A stretch of 64,000 nucleotides of DNA from contig JAACPJ010000002.1 in the NCBI GenBank assembly GCA_009995455.1, positions 248,001 through 312,000 of the forward strand, given 5' to 3'. Below the pieces are notes generated by a model, which saw nothing but the letters and a program-made list of their open reading frames with translations, made no database searches and was not told the DNA's origin. How positions within the stretch are numbered: the stretch's first letter is position 1; each line of letters starts with the position of its first letter. The translations under genes were made by a program, and so were the position numbers. This DNA comes from a bacterium. Lineage in GTDB: Bacteria > Patescibacteriota > Gracilibacteria > UBA4473. Below, one piece after another: positions 23,801 through 32,703 of the stretch.

Positions 23801-24412
23801 ATGAAAAAACACTTAACGTTTCTGCTATCAGTGATTTTTATCAGTGGCTGCAGTGTGCAGGGACAAACTAATAAATTTGAAATAGCCCCCATTGAAAAAC
23901 CACCTTTGGAAAAGGTTGCTCAAGCCCCAGCGCCAATTCAAATGGAAGTTAAAGCCGATGCGCCTTTGCTTGAAACTCGAGGAAATCTTTACGGTCTTGG
24001 TCCTTGGCTCAACAGCGAACCGAGAGGCTCTTTAGAAGAACTAAAAGGCCAAGTGGTGCTCTTAAAGTTTTGGACCTTTGCTTGCTCAAACTGTATTCAC
24101 ACGCTGCCATACGTGCAAAGCTGGCACGAAAAATATGCCGACCAAGGCCTCACGATTCTTGGCATTCATAGCCCTGAGTTTGCCTACGAACGAAAATTAG
24201 AAAACGTTGAAAAATCGGTGAAACAGTATGGGCTGACTTTCCCGATTGCCTTAGACAATGACTTCAAAACTTGGAGATCGTTTAATAATCGGTATTGGCC
24301 TGCTTTTTACTTACTTGATAAAGATGGAGTGGTTAGGTACAAACACTTTGGCCAAGGTGACTACGAAGAAACAGAACAACGCATTCAAACGCTGCTAAAA
24401 GAACTGGAGTAA
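23801..24412 (+). CDS. Thioredoxin-like lipoprotein (TlpA/DipZ-type)
   Basis: 203 aa. Lipoprotein signal LLSVIFISGC with the lipidated cysteine at residue 17. The thioredoxin domain covers 60-203, with FWTFACSNCIHTLPYV carrying the CxxC active site (CSNC), a long-helix insertion LGIHSPEFAYERKLENVEKSV, and the conserved RYWPAFYLLDKDGVVRYKHFGQGDYEETEQRI. This resembles the thioredoxin part of DipZ-like proteins. It would act outside the membrane in disulfide exchange; no partner such as CcdA/DsbD is in the window. Its end is 1 bp from the end of convergent miaA. Confidence 0.88.
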   Translation: MKKHLTFLLSVIFISGCSVQGQTNKFEIAPIEKPPLEKVAQAPAPIQMEVKADAPLLETRGNLYGLGPWLNSEPRGSLEELKGQVVLLKFWTFACSNCIHTLPYVQSWHEKYADQGLTILGIHSPEFAYERKLENVEKSVKQYGLTFPIALDNDFKTWRSFNNRYWPAFYLLDKDGVVRYKHFGQGDYEETEQRIQTLLKELE

Positions 24413-24413
24413 A

Positions 24414-25169
24414 TCAGCTTAATTCAATCCAATATACATCTTCCCGACCTCTCCACCAAGTGAGTTGTTTTTTGGCGTAGTTGCGGTTTCTTTGCTGATT
24501 TTTAGAGAGGGCCTCCTCGTAAGTCATTAACCCCTTTAAATAAGCTTCAATCTCTTGATAGCCAAAACTCGTAAAGGCCGATTTGGTAATCGTTGGATGT
24601 TCTTGCATCACTCGTTTCGTTTCCTCAATCAACCCACTTTCAAACTGGGCGACCGCCCGCTGGTTTATTCTTTGGTATAAAACATCTCGCGGCCAACTGA
24701 GACCAATTTTAAAACTGGGCCACAAAGGTTCGTTTCTTCGATCTGACTTAATCCCCTTTTCATCAAAATCATAATTTTCAGTCACCGCATCTAACCATAA
24801 CATCGTGCCCCCAGCTAGCATGGCGATATTTCCTCTAGCTTGAATTTCTTTAATCGTACTCGTGCAATATTTCTGCCAATCATATACCGAGTATTCGGTT
24901 TCTAAATCTACAATATCAATACCGTGATGCACAATTCCCCGCTTTTCTTCTTCAGAAATTTTAGCGGAACTTATATCGCAGTCCTTATACACTTGGCGAG
25001 AATCAACCGATATGATTTCAACGGTTTGATTTAAATTTTGCTGTATCCAGTACGCTAAATTAACCGATAAACTGGTTTTACCACTCGCGGTCGGCCCAAG
25101 TACAACTAAAATACCGCTTGGATTTTGCGCTACAAAACTCTCAACCAATGGGGTTATTTTTTCAAGCAT
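24414..25169 (-). CDS. miaA: tRNA dimethylallyltransferase (short)
   Basis: 251 aa, about 50 shorter than usual. It transfers an isopentenyl group to A37 of tRNAs reading U-starting codons. Seen: LVVLGPTASGKTSLSVNLA (P-loop), EIISVDSRQVYKDCDISSAKI, HGIDIVDLETEYSVYDWQKYC, LAGGTMLWLDAV, RAVAQFESGLIEETKRVM, FTSFGYQEIEAYL and NRNYAKKQLTWWRGRED. The shortening is in the insertion domain. It starts 42 bp beyond the lemA terminator. Confidence 0.92.
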   Translation of the reverse strand: MLEKITPLVESFVAQNPSGILVVLGPTASGKTSLSVNLAYWIQQNLNQTVEIISVDSRQVYKDCDISSAKISEEEKRGIVHHGIDIVDLETEYSVYDWQKYCTSTIKEIQARGNIAMLAGGTMLWLDAVTENYDFDEKGIKSDRRNEPLWPSFKIGLSWPRDVLYQRINQRAVAQFESGLIEETKRVMQEHPTITKSAFTSFGYQEIEAYLKGLMTYEEALSKNQQRNRNYAKKQLTWWRGREDVYWIELS

Positions 25170-25206
25170 AGTCGTTTATCACTTTAATGCTTTAAAGGTG
25201 GAAAAC

Positions 25207-25236
25207 AAAAAAAGCTTGGTAAACATACCAAGCTTT
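25207..25236 (-). terminator. Terminator of lemA
   Basis: AAAGCTTGGT (25211-25220) pairs with ACCAAGCTTT (25227-25236); the upstream A run becomes a U tract on the minus strand, just beyond the lemA stop. Confidence 0.88.
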
Positions 25237-25258
25237 CTTCAAAAGATTTAACTTAACT

Positions 25259-25828
25259 TTAGAAACTAACTTCTGGCGCTTTTTCTGCGGCCGCTCGTTC
25301 TGCGGCATCAAGTTCAAAAAATTCTGCATTTTTAAACCCAGAAATACCCGCCACAATGTTTGAAGGCACCGATTGCACTTTCGTATTAAGAATTGTCACG
25401 TTGCTGTTGTAAATACGACGTGACGCCGCAATTTGATCTTCAGTATTACTTAACTCATTTTGTAGATCGAGAAAGTTCTGATTCGCTTTTAAGTCTGGAT
25501 AAGCTTCTGATAACGCAAAAATAGACTTTAGGGTTCCGCTTAAAATATTTTCAGCGGCGGCTTGTTCTTTTACATTGCCATCTGGAACGCCCATTGCCGC
25601 TGTTCGAGCTTTGGTAACCAGTTCAAAAGTACCCGCTTCATGCTTCGCATAACCCTTAACCGTGTTAATCAAATTTGGAATCAAATCATACCGACGCTTT
25701 AGTTGTACATCAATGCCTGACCACGCATTTTCAACGGCCACTTTTGCTTTTACTAAGCCATTATATGTAGCGAAATAAACAAGTGCCAAAAAGCCTAACA
25801 CACCAAGAACAATTAATGCTGGAACCAT
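25259..25828 (-). CDS. lemA: LemA family protein
   Basis: 189 aa. One N-terminal membrane helix (ALIVLGVLGFLALVYFATYNGLV) followed by the LemA helical bundle: NAWSGIDVQLKRRYDLIPNLINTVKGYAKHE, AYPDLKANQNFLDLQNELSNTEDQIAASRRIYN and the terminal PEVSF. The biochemical role of LemA is not settled. It lies 53 bp downstream of a DUF3137-like membrane protein gene, a frequent neighbour of LemA, and probably shares its transcript. Confidence 0.93.
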   Translation of the reverse strand: MVPALIVLGVLGFLALVYFATYNGLVKAKVAVENAWSGIDVQLKRRYDLIPNLINTVKGYAKHEAGTFELVTKARTAAMGVPDGNVKEQAAAENILSGTLKSIFALSEAYPDLKANQNFLDLQNELSNTEDQIAASRRIYNSNVTILNTKVQSVPSNIVAGISGFKNAEFFELDAAERAAAEKAPEVSF

Positions 25829-25881
25829 AAAATGATTGTTTATAAAATAATTTCAAAATCATTATATCACACTAAAACCCT

Positions 25882-27111
25882 TTAATCTAGATACTTCGCC
25901 GTGTTACTCGCAATACTTAAAAGGGTATCGAAACGTTCTTGTAAATAAGCTTCATCGGCTGGATTAAGCTCAACTTTTTTAAAAAAGTTCGTATGCATTT
26001 TCACATTTGGTAAACCCTTGAATTTAATAAGCGTCCGTTTAGTCGGGAACAACATGCCATCACGGACGAACAAAAACACATCCCCCGAAAAATAAATCGA
26101 TGACTTTGGATTTTCCTGTGCGAGTAAAACCAATTGTTCTTGCACGGCAGGCGACAATTTAACGAAAATTTGTATTAAATCTTGCTGGCTAGGTTCACCA
26201 TTTTTATAAACCTTGAAAGCCTGATTAAAGGCTTCAGATTCGACGTTAACATCAGATCCAACGCCAAGTTTGCGCCAAAAGCGATCTCCTTTTTTCTCGG
26301 GGACAAGCAACAATGAATTCTTTAACACTTTCTCTAAACGAATCGCAAAAACGGCTTGGTAACTGTGTCGGGTTTTACGATTTTTACCAGAACCGGTCGT
26401 CGTGGCGTAGTGAAAAATTCCAGAATAAAAATCACGTGATTGAGTGGCGGTATGAAATTTCCCCCAAAATTCATCTTCTAATTCTTGTGAATTATTCCCT
26501 TTCAGAAATATTTTTGGAAATTTATTTGCCAGACTACTCCATCTAGAGGGATTTTCATCTGGGTTATAAATCCAGTGATTATTGTCGGCAATAATTTTTT
26601 TAACTAAATCTCGCTGTAAGCGCTTAACATGAAAAACGTACCAGGCTAAAGGCAACCACGGTAAGGTTAGAATCCCAAAGCCACCAGAGTCATCGTCTCC
26701 ACTGCCAAGCATTATGTTCCAAAACAAATCGGGCGAAACTAACAACAACGAAAAAATTAAACCCGTTCCTGCAAAACCAAGCCCCCAAAACAGAAAATAA
26801 ATTCGTCGAATGCGGTAAGGATTTTTTTGGTGCTCCTCGAATTTTTTTTGAATCTTCTCATTTCCCACTTTAAAAGTAGTTTGAGTAATAACCTCATCGG
26901 CGGGATCCCAAATTTTAACGGCCGTGGTATTTTGGTAGTCTTCATTTTTTGGCTGAGAGTCAGCCTTAAAACCAGGGAACATCTCGACTATCAAAGGTAT
27001 GACCTTGCCATGTTCCATTCCAGCCCCCTCAGCTAAGCGGATTAATTCTTCAGGTTTTCGACCTAAAGTTTTTTGTTGCGTGATAATTTTACGGAGCTGG
27101 TCTTCATTCAT
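25882..27111 (-). CDS. DUF3137-like membrane protein
   Basis: 409 aa. The N-terminal 90 residues are soluble. Two membrane helices follow (FLFWGLGFAGTGLIFSLLLV and FGILTLPWLPLAWYVFHV). The C-terminal 250 residues are a soluble beta-containing domain with FHYATTTGSGKNRKTRHSYQAVFAIRLEK, resembling DUF3137 proteins that are encoded beside lemA. The family call is by pattern and neighbourhood. No enzymatic motif is seen. Confidence 0.65.
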   Translation of the reverse strand: MNEDQLRKIITQQKTLGRKPEELIRLAEGAGMEHGKVIPLIVEMFPGFKADSQPKNEDYQNTTAVKIWDPADEVITQTTFKVGNEKIQKKFEEHQKNPYRIRRIYFLFWGLGFAGTGLIFSLLLVSPDLFWNIMLGSGDDDSGGFGILTLPWLPLAWYVFHVKRLQRDLVKKIIADNNHWIYNPDENPSRWSSLANKFPKIFLKGNNSQELEDEFWGKFHTATQSRDFYSGIFHYATTTGSGKNRKTRHSYQAVFAIRLEKVLKNSLLLVPEKKGDRFWRKLGVGSDVNVESEAFNQAFKVYKNGEPSQQDLIQIFVKLSPAVQEQLVLLAQENPKSSIYFSGDVFLFVRDGMLFPTKRTLIKFKGLPNVKMHTNFFKKVELNPADEAYLQERFDTLLSIASNTAKYLD

Positions 27112-27215
27112 TTCTAATTATTATACTAGAAATTCACTAAAAATGCATCTTAAATAAAGTTTTAAATTCACTAACAAACAAAAAAGTCTCACCCGTAAAT
27201 AGGGAAACTTTAAAA

Positions 27216-27292
27216 TGGTGAGCGATACAGGATTCGAACCTGTGACCCCCTGCAAGTCAAGCAGGTGCTCTAGCCAGCTGAGCTAATCGCTC
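27216..27292 (-). tRNA. tRNA-Val(GAC)
   Basis: A full cloverleaf on the minus strand: acceptor GAGCGAT/ATCGCTC with discriminator A, D arm GCTC/GAGC, anticodon stem CCTGC/GCAGG around TTGACTT, T arm ACAGG-TTCGAAT-CCTGT, and an encoded CCA. The anticodon GAC reads GUC/GUU. Position 37 is U, where a purine is normal. It cannot read the GTA and GTG codons used in the ilvB leader. Confidence 0.9.
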
Positions 27293-27335
27293 CCATAAAT
27301 AAAGGATTCAGTAAATTGATCCTTTAGAACTGAGA

Positions 27336-27410
27336 TGGTGGCGCGAGGAAGAATTGAACTTCCGACACAAGGATTTTCAATCCTTTGCTCTACCACTGAG
27401 CTACCGCGCC
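27336..27410 (-). tRNA. tRNA-Phe(GAA)
   Basis: A cloverleaf on the minus strand: acceptor GGCGCGG/TCGCGCC (last pair G-U), D arm GCTC/GAGC, anticodon stem AAGGA/TCCTT around TTGAAAA, T arm GGAAG-TTCAATT-CTTCC, discriminator A and encoded CCA. The anticodon GAA reads phenylalanine codons. A37 fits the i6A modification by MiaA, encoded 2.2 kb away. Confidence 0.95.
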
Positions 27411-27462
27411 ATCTTATTACCTGGGCGATATTAGGTAAAACTTCGCCCACGTCAAAAACAAA

Positions 27463-28011
27463 TTAGACGTTCAGAATAATAACGTCAGTTTTATCATCTG
27501 ATAACCCAGATTTTGTAAGGGTCAGAGCCTCTTCTTCAGCCATTTTAGCCCCCGTTTTCGCGGTCATTGCAGCAAAATAAGTGCTGTCACCAATTAGAAT
27601 TACCATTCGAGGATCTAATTTATCCATGAGAATCTTGGCTTTTTTGTCATCAAAATTTTCGTTCAAAGCCAATACAATTACATCAACATTTTCACCTAAC
27701 TTTTCAAAAAAATCAGACGTTGGCACTTCTTTCAAATTCCCAAAATGAACCACTGCAACCTCTTCTACTACTACTTTGTAGGCCACATTCGTTTGGTCAT
27801 CGGTAAAAAACCCTTGCGCCAAAATTCCTGAAACTTCAAACTCACCCGGCAAGTTAAACAACTTTTTGCTATTCAATTCTGTTGTAGTCTTTGGTTCTGA
27901 TAGGGCGATAATATCTACTTCTCCACTTGGCGTTGAAAGCGGATTAAAAATGATTTGGTTTTTTTTATTGGAAAGCCGTAAGCTGCTGCCACCTTCTGAT
28001 TGAATTTTCAT
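27463..28011 (-). CDS. Metallo-beta-lactamase-fold (UlaG-like) protein lacking metal ligands
   Basis: 182 aa. The strand pattern matches UlaG/DUF-type MBL proteins: MKIQSEGGSSLRLSNKKNQIIFNP, VDIIALSEP (where the HxHxDH motif would be), LPGEFEVSGI, VAVVHFGNL and VDVIVLAL. The only histidine in the protein is in VVHFGNL; the HxHxDH cluster is absent. It is therefore probably not a metal hydrolase. Similar degenerate proteins are common in Patescibacteria, by recollection. It is divergent from tsaE. Confidence 0.6.
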   Translation of the reverse strand: MKIQSEGGSSLRLSNKKNQIIFNPLSTPSGEVDIIALSEPKTTTELNSKKLFNLPGEFEVSGILAQGFFTDDQTNVAYKVVVEEVAVVHFGNLKEVPTSDFFEKLGENVDVIVLALNENFDDKKAKILMDKLDPRMVILIGDSTYFAAMTAKTGAKMAEEEALTLTKSGLSDDKTDVIILNV

Positions 28012-28071
28012 AAGTTCTCGTCTAAATTACGAAGGCATTGTATTGAGTTTAATCTCATCGCACAATCCCTT

Positions 28072-28530
28072 ATGCAAAAGATTTTCACCCGTAGTATTCC
28101 AAACCAAGAAGCGATGCGAAAGCTCGCGGCTGATTTGTGTGAAAATTTTTTTCCAAAAAATGAATCTTTTACCCTGTTTCTTGAAGGCGGTTTAGGGGCT
28201 GGTAAAACCTTTTTAGCCAAAGAAATCATGCGGCTTAAGGGGGTTTCTGAAGCGATTACATCCCCCACTTATGCGCTGGTTAATGAGTATAACGCCGAAC
28301 ATGGTACTATCGGCCATTGGGATTTTTACCGGCTCGAAGAAGCCAATGACTTTTTTGCCAGAGGGTTTCAAGATTTAGCCAATCAAGCTGATTCTTCTCA
28401 CTTAGTCGAATGGCCAGAACGTTTAAACCCAGAAGCGAAAGCCTGCTTTAGTGGAAAGCGGTTTGTGATTACTATTGATTTTGGCCTGGGGGTGGGCTTG
28501 AGAAAAGTTAAACTATTACGGTCCGAATGA
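28072..28530 (+). CDS. tsaE: tRNA threonylcarbamoyladenosine synthesis ATPase TsaE
   Basis: 152 aa from the ATG at 28072. Seen: LFLEGGLGAGKTFLAKEIMRLKGV (P-loop), ITSPTYALVNEY, GHWDFYRLEEANDF and SHLVEWPERL, the standard TsaE signature. It works with TsaB and TsaD to make t6A37 in ANN-decoding tRNAs. The stop codon overlaps the holA start (ATGA), so the pair is translationally coupled. Confidence 0.92.
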   Translation: MQKIFTRSIPNQEAMRKLAADLCENFFPKNESFTLFLEGGLGAGKTFLAKEIMRLKGVSEAITSPTYALVNEYNAEHGTIGHWDFYRLEEANDFFARGFQDLANQADSSHLVEWPERLNPEAKACFSGKRFVITIDFGLGVGLRKVKLLRSE

Positions 28531-29504
28531 TTGCAAACTTTATTCTGCTCACCGGACCAGACGACTACCGCAGAAGCGCTCGGCAACGTTTTTTAATGGA
28601 TGGTTTTAAGAAAAAATATCCTGAGGGAGAAATTACCCGCTTTGAAGAAAACAATACCTTTGGTGATTTACAAAACACGGTGTTAACCCCAAACTTGTTT
28701 GCTAGTCGCAGACTGGTAGTCACCACTAGCTTTTGGGACCCAGAACACTTTGAAAAAGCGGAAAACGCAAAATTCTGGGAAGCACTTGAAGGACAGATTG
28801 AAACCGTCACGCTTATTTCGATAGAGCCAGCCTTAGATAAAAGAACTAAGGCTTCCAAAGTCTTACTTAAAATGGCCAAAGTGGAAACTTATGATTTGCT
28901 GGAAGCGCCAGAATTAACGCAATGGCTGATTCGAACGGCTGAACAAAAAGGTTCTTTATTGCCTCAAAAAGAAGCGGCATACTTACTCGATCGCTGTGGC
29001 GTTAATGGTTGGAATCTTCATTCAGAGGTAGAAAAACTTTGTATGGCCAGTAATGGTGCTGCAATCACCAGAGAGTTAATAGATCAACTCACACTTCCCC
29101 ACCCTAGTGCCGTGGTTTGGGATTTCTTGAGTGCTTTAAGTAAGCAGCAAGCCGGATCCGCGATTAAGAGTTTTCGAACGCTTTTACAAAGTGGTGAATC
29201 GGCTCACATGGTCATGGCAATGATAATCCGTGAGGTAAGAATTCACGCTCAGCTAAAGGCCGGAAGTGAAGCCAACATGGACGCCAAATCGATTGCCAGC
29301 AAAACAAAACTACATCCGTTTGTGGTTCAGAAAACACTGCCTTTGAGCAAAAAATTTACTCAAACACAAATTGCCCAAATGTATGAACAGTTACTAAAAA
29401 TTGATCGTCGTTTAAAAACCGGTGGGTTGACGGTCAGCACCGATGACGCCGGGGAGCTAGAACTGGCTTTAGAAAAATTCATTATTGCGAGTTGTCAGTC
29501 TTAG
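28527..29504 (+). CDS. holA: DNA polymerase III delta subunit
   Basis: 325 aa, normal length. The clamp-loader delta architecture is visible: FILLTGPDDYRRSARQRFLM at the N terminus (degenerate, non-ATPase), the SRRLVVTTSFW block, AEQKGSLLPQKEAAYLLDRCGVNGWNLHSEVEKL and the C-terminal collar helices VVWDFLSALSKQQAGSAI and LLKIDRRLKTG. Overlaps tsaE by 4 bp. Confidence 0.9.
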   Translation: MIANFILLTGPDDYRRSARQRFLMDGFKKKYPEGEITRFEENNTFGDLQNTVLTPNLFASRRLVVTTSFWDPEHFEKAENAKFWEALEGQIETVTLISIEPALDKRTKASKVLLKMAKVETYDLLEAPELTQWLIRTAEQKGSLLPQKEAAYLLDRCGVNGWNLHSEVEKLCMASNGAAITRELIDQLTLPHPSAVVWDFLSALSKQQAGSAIKSFRTLLQSGESAHMVMAMIIREVRIHAQLKAGSEANMDAKSIASKTKLHPFVVQKTLPLSKKFTQTQIAQMYEQLLKIDRRLKTGGLTVSTDDAGELELALEKFIIASCQS

Positions 29505-29556
29505 ACCTGTGAAACAATAGTTGATAAATGCGCTCTGATAAACAATAATTGCCCAG

Positions 29557-30345
29557 ATGATGTATGCGGAAATAATTTTGTGGATAGGGGCTTTCATACT
29601 TGGAACCGTTTTAGGCAGTTTTTCTGGCGCCTTAATTCATAGACTTCATTTTGATAAACCTGGGTTTTGGACTGGCCGCTCAGAGTGCCCTGAATGCAAA
29701 ACAACCTTAAAATGGTGGAACTTGTTCCCGCTTTTTTCTTACGCTTTTCAACGTGGTAAATGCGCCTATTGCCACAAAAAAATTCCTTTTATTTATTTCA
29801 TTTTGGAGCTTGTTTTTGGAGTAACGTTTTTGCTTTTTGTACAAAAATTTAGTTCAAGCGTCGAAGTAATCCCCCTCTTGATAGCGGTTTGGGGGCTGTT
29901 AGTCCTGTTCTTCTATGATTATTTATATTTTGAAGTCGATTTAAGAATTGTTATTCCAGCTATTTTATTGGCTTTTGTGTGGGTCTTTTTTAAAGAGCAA
30001 ACCTACACTTTTTATTTAATAGGAGCCGCTATTGGTGGCGGGTTTTATGCCATCCAATACTTTATTTCTGGCGGGAAATGGGTTGGGGCTGGAGATATCT
30101 ATTTTGGTATCTTACTTGGGCTACTGCTCGGTTGGCCTTTATTATTGGTGTGTTTATTTATCGCTTATATTATCGGTGTTATCGTGGCGATTTATCTGAT
30201 GGCTTTTAAACACTACGGACGTAAATCGGCTCTGCCAATGGGCGCCTTTTTAATGCCAGCGGGTATTATCTGTTTGTATAACGGCAATTGGTGGTTAGAT
30301 CTTTATTTAACCTGGTCAGGCTTGGGCCAGTTTTATAGTTTTTAA
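29557..30345 (+). CDS. pilD: Prepilin peptidase (type IV leader peptidase)
   Basis: 262 aa. The N-terminal domain has GSFSGALIHRL and two cysteine pairs (CPEC, CAYC) that form the zinc-binding cytosolic loop. The rest is polytopic, with the aspartate motif GAGDIYFGILLGLLLG (family GxGDxKL) and an earlier acidic FFYDYLYFEVDLR supplying the second catalytic aspartate. It cleaves and N-methylates prepilins. Start could be either of two adjacent ATGs. Confidence 0.9.
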   Translation: MMYAEIILWIGAFILGTVLGSFSGALIHRLHFDKPGFWTGRSECPECKTTLKWWNLFPLFSYAFQRGKCAYCHKKIPFIYFILELVFGVTFLLFVQKFSSSVEVIPLLIAVWGLLVLFFYDYLYFEVDLRIVIPAILLAFVWVFFKEQTYTFYLIGAAIGGGFYAIQYFISGGKWVGAGDIYFGILLGLLLGWPLLLVCLFIAYIIGVIVAIYLMAFKHYGRKSALPMGAFLMPAGIICLYNGNWWLDLYLTWSGLGQFYSF

Positions 30346-30350
30346 TCTAC

Positions 30351-30725
30351 ATGTGGAAAAATTTAGTGTTAACGCTCATAGTGCTTGTTTTATGCGGGTT
30401 TATTTTATACGTCACTGTCTTTCAACTTGACCCCATGGGCGAACAAAAATATGTGGCTTTTCTTTCATTAGGGGCTTCAGGTTTATTTGGACTTTGGTCT
30501 TTTTTCACGCTGATTTTCTTTTTTGGAGCAGAACTCATTAGTGGCTATAAACTGGGCAACCGAAGTTTTGTGATTGCCGTCAGAAGAGGTTTTTTAATTA
30601 GTGGCTTGGGCATGAGTCTTATTACGCTTCAATTCTTAAATTTACTGGGTTGGCCTGAAGCTATTTTATTGGCGTTGTTTTTCGGGCTGATGGAATGGAT
30701 ATTTTTAACGGGGAGGTATTATTAA
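30351..30725 (+). CDS. Small polytopic membrane protein, unknown
   Basis: 124 aa with three to four membrane segments (LVLTLIVLVLCGFILYVTVF, FGLWSFFTLIFFFGAELI, GFLISGLGMSLITLQFLNLLG, AILLALFFGLMEWIF). It starts 5 bp after the prepilin peptidase gene, so it is likely co-transcribed with it. No family recognised. Confidence 0.6.
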   Translation: MWKNLVLTLIVLVLCGFILYVTVFQLDPMGEQKYVAFLSLGASGLFGLWSFFTLIFFFGAELISGYKLGNRSFVIAVRRGFLISGLGMSLITLQFLNLLGWPEAILLALFFGLMEWIFLTGRYY

Positions 30726-30812
30726 ATTCTGGACATTAAGATTTATAGTACAAAAAATTTGCTCACAAATTGAAAGGGTTCTAAACTAGAAGGTGATATA
30801 AAACCCAGATTT

Positions 30813-32216
30813 ATGAGACGCACGAAAATTGTCGCCACGCTTGGTCCCGCTTCAAATAGTTATGAAATGATTTCTGCCCTCTCTGAGGCAGGCGTCGATA
30901 TTTTTCGGCTCAACTTTTCGCACGGAACGCACGAAAGCCAAGGCGAACTGATTAAGAAAATTAAGCGACTCAATCAAAAGTCCCCAAAGAGTCATGCCAT
31001 TTTACTCGATACCAAGGGCCCGGAAATTCGGAGTGGCGATTTAAAAATTCCTATTAATGTTAAACCTGGTGACCGTCTTGTGTTCTCGCCAGATCCGGGA
31101 GATTACGAACAAACCGGCAAAATAGGCGTTAATTATGACCAATTTGTTAATGATGTAGAAGTGGGTGAAGGCGTACTACTTGATAGTGGCGTCATCGGAT
31201 TAACGGTGCTCGAAAAAACAGATACAGACGTCATTTGTGAAGTTCACGATGAAGGGGTTATTACTTCTAGACGTCATATAAATATTCCGGGAAAAGATGT
31301 TTCACTCGAATCAATTACCGAGAAAGATTGGGCGGATATTAAGTTTGGAGTTGAAATGGGCGTCGACATTATTGCGCTCTCTTTTGTGCGTAAATCAGAT
31401 GAGATCAATGAACTGAAAGACTTCTTAAAAGAACAAAACGCCAAAATTGAGGTGATGGCTAAAATCGAGAGTTTTGAAGCCACCAAACATTTAGGCACCA
31501 TTTGCGAAGCCGCCGATGGCATTATGGTGGCTCGAGGTGATTTAGGGGCTGAAGTGCCTTTTGAACAAGTGCCAAAACTTCAAAGAGAAATAATCGAAAC
31601 GGCTGCGGCTTATGGCAAACCGGTAATAGTCGCGACACATATGCTGGAATCGATGATTGAAAACCCGGTTCCGACCCGGGCCGAAGTATCAGACGTTTCA
31701 ACGGCTGTTTGGCAGCGAGCCGATGCGACGATGCTTTCTGGGGAAAGTGCTAACGGCGAATACCCAATTAAAGCGGTCGAAGCGATGAGCAAAGTGGCCC
31801 TGACCACCGAATCAGAATTTTTACCAACGCGCCCTTTAAAAGATCTACCAATTTTATCAGATCGAGGCGTATTTGCGAAAACCGCCTGTCAAATGGCGCA
31901 AAGTGAAGAAGAAATTTCAGCGATTGTGGTCATTACTCGAAGCGGTGAAACCGCCCGTCGAGTGGCAAGATTCCGACCAAGAGTCCCGATATATGCCTTC
32001 ACGAATGAACCTGGAACTCGACGACGCCTTGGTTTAAATTGGGGAACTGAAGCTTTTAGAATTGAATTTTCTTCAACGCCTCAGACCACGATAATGCGAG
32101 CCCGAGAGGCTTTTGTTAAAAAATATCCAGAACTTAAAGGACAAAAATACGTCTTAATTTCAGATTTCTTAGTTGATGAAGAATTTGTACCGACGTTACA
32201 GATCAGAGCCTTTTAA
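30813..32216 (+). CDS. pyk: Pyruvate kinase
   Basis: 467 aa, standard length. It makes ATP and pyruvate from phosphoenolpyruvate. Seen: TKIVATLGPAS, RLNFSHGTHE, LLDTKGPEIRSG, the catalytic-lysine motif VMAKIESFEA, GIMVARGDLGAEVPFEQVPKLQREII, ATHMLESMIENPVPTRAEVSDVSTAVWQRADATMLSGESANG and the C-terminal domain AIVVITRSGETARRVARFRP. Pyruvate is also the substrate of IlvBN encoded 6 kb away. Confidence 0.96.
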   Translation: MRRTKIVATLGPASNSYEMISALSEAGVDIFRLNFSHGTHESQGELIKKIKRLNQKSPKSHAILLDTKGPEIRSGDLKIPINVKPGDRLVFSPDPGDYEQTGKIGVNYDQFVNDVEVGEGVLLDSGVIGLTVLEKTDTDVICEVHDEGVITSRRHINIPGKDVSLESITEKDWADIKFGVEMGVDIIALSFVRKSDEINELKDFLKEQNAKIEVMAKIESFEATKHLGTICEAADGIMVARGDLGAEVPFEQVPKLQREIIETAAAYGKPVIVATHMLESMIENPVPTRAEVSDVSTAVWQRADATMLSGESANGEYPIKAVEAMSKVALTTESEFLPTRPLKDLPILSDRGVFAKTACQMAQSEEEISAIVVITRSGETARRVARFRPRVPIYAFTNEPGTRRRLGLNWGTEAFRIEFSSTPQTTIMRAREAFVKKYPELKGQKYVLISDFLVDEEFVPTLQIRAF

Positions 32217-32294
32217 ATACCGAATTTGACTTTTCTTGGTTTTGAGTAATATAAAATCAATATCAACAGATTAAATCTGATTAACTAAAATATT

Positions 32295-32660
32295 ATGCGA
32301 AACCTCCTCTTCTTGGCTTTATTTCTTTTACTCATTGGTGGACTCATTTTTTGGTTATGGTCTGACCGTGGAGATGAAAAGACTTTAGAAGAAGCCTTAG
32401 CCGATAAACAAATGACCGTGCAAGAGCAAGGCGTACCTCGAATTGATTTAGATGAAGTAGAAATCGCTTATGACGAGAATGGATTGATTTTAAAAACACT
32501 ATTCAACCGAGAAGTTAATTTGACGCTTAGCACTAGCCCAGTTCGTAACGTAGAGGTTTACGATGGTATTATGACTTACCAAGAACAAGACGTTAATGGG
32601 CAATGGAATTTCCGTTCTTACAACTTAGCGCAATACATTGAAGAGAACTTCAAAGACTAA
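32295..32660 (+). CDS. Membrane-anchored small protein, unknown
   Basis: 121 aa. An N-terminal membrane anchor (LLFLALFLLLIGGLIFWLW) is followed by a short acidic helix (DEKTLEEALADKQ) and a beta-rich extracellular-type domain (VEIAYDENGLILKTLFNREVNLTLS, NVEVYDGIMTYQEQDVNGQWNF). It has a clear promoter upstream: TTGACT, 18 bp, TATAAA (about 32226-32255). No family recognised. Confidence 0.6.
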   Translation: MRNLLFLALFLLLIGGLIFWLWSDRGDEKTLEEALADKQMTVQEQGVPRIDLDEVEIAYDENGLILKTLFNREVNLTLSTSPVRNVEVYDGIMTYQEQDVNGQWNFRSYNLAQYIEENFKD

Positions 32661-32688
32661 TTTATCACTAGAGCTTTAGCCTCAAGCA

Positions 32689-32697
32689 TGCTATAAT
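32689..32697 (+). promoter_or_regulatory. Extended -10 promoter of cca, leaderless
   Basis: TG-C-TATAAT: the TG extension at 32689-32690 and the -10 box at 32692-32697. The cca ATG begins at 32704, exactly where transcription is expected to start, so the mRNA should have no 5-prime leader. No good -35 box is seen, as usual for extended -10 promoters. Confidence 0.65.
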
Positions 32698-32703
32698 TGA
32701 GCA

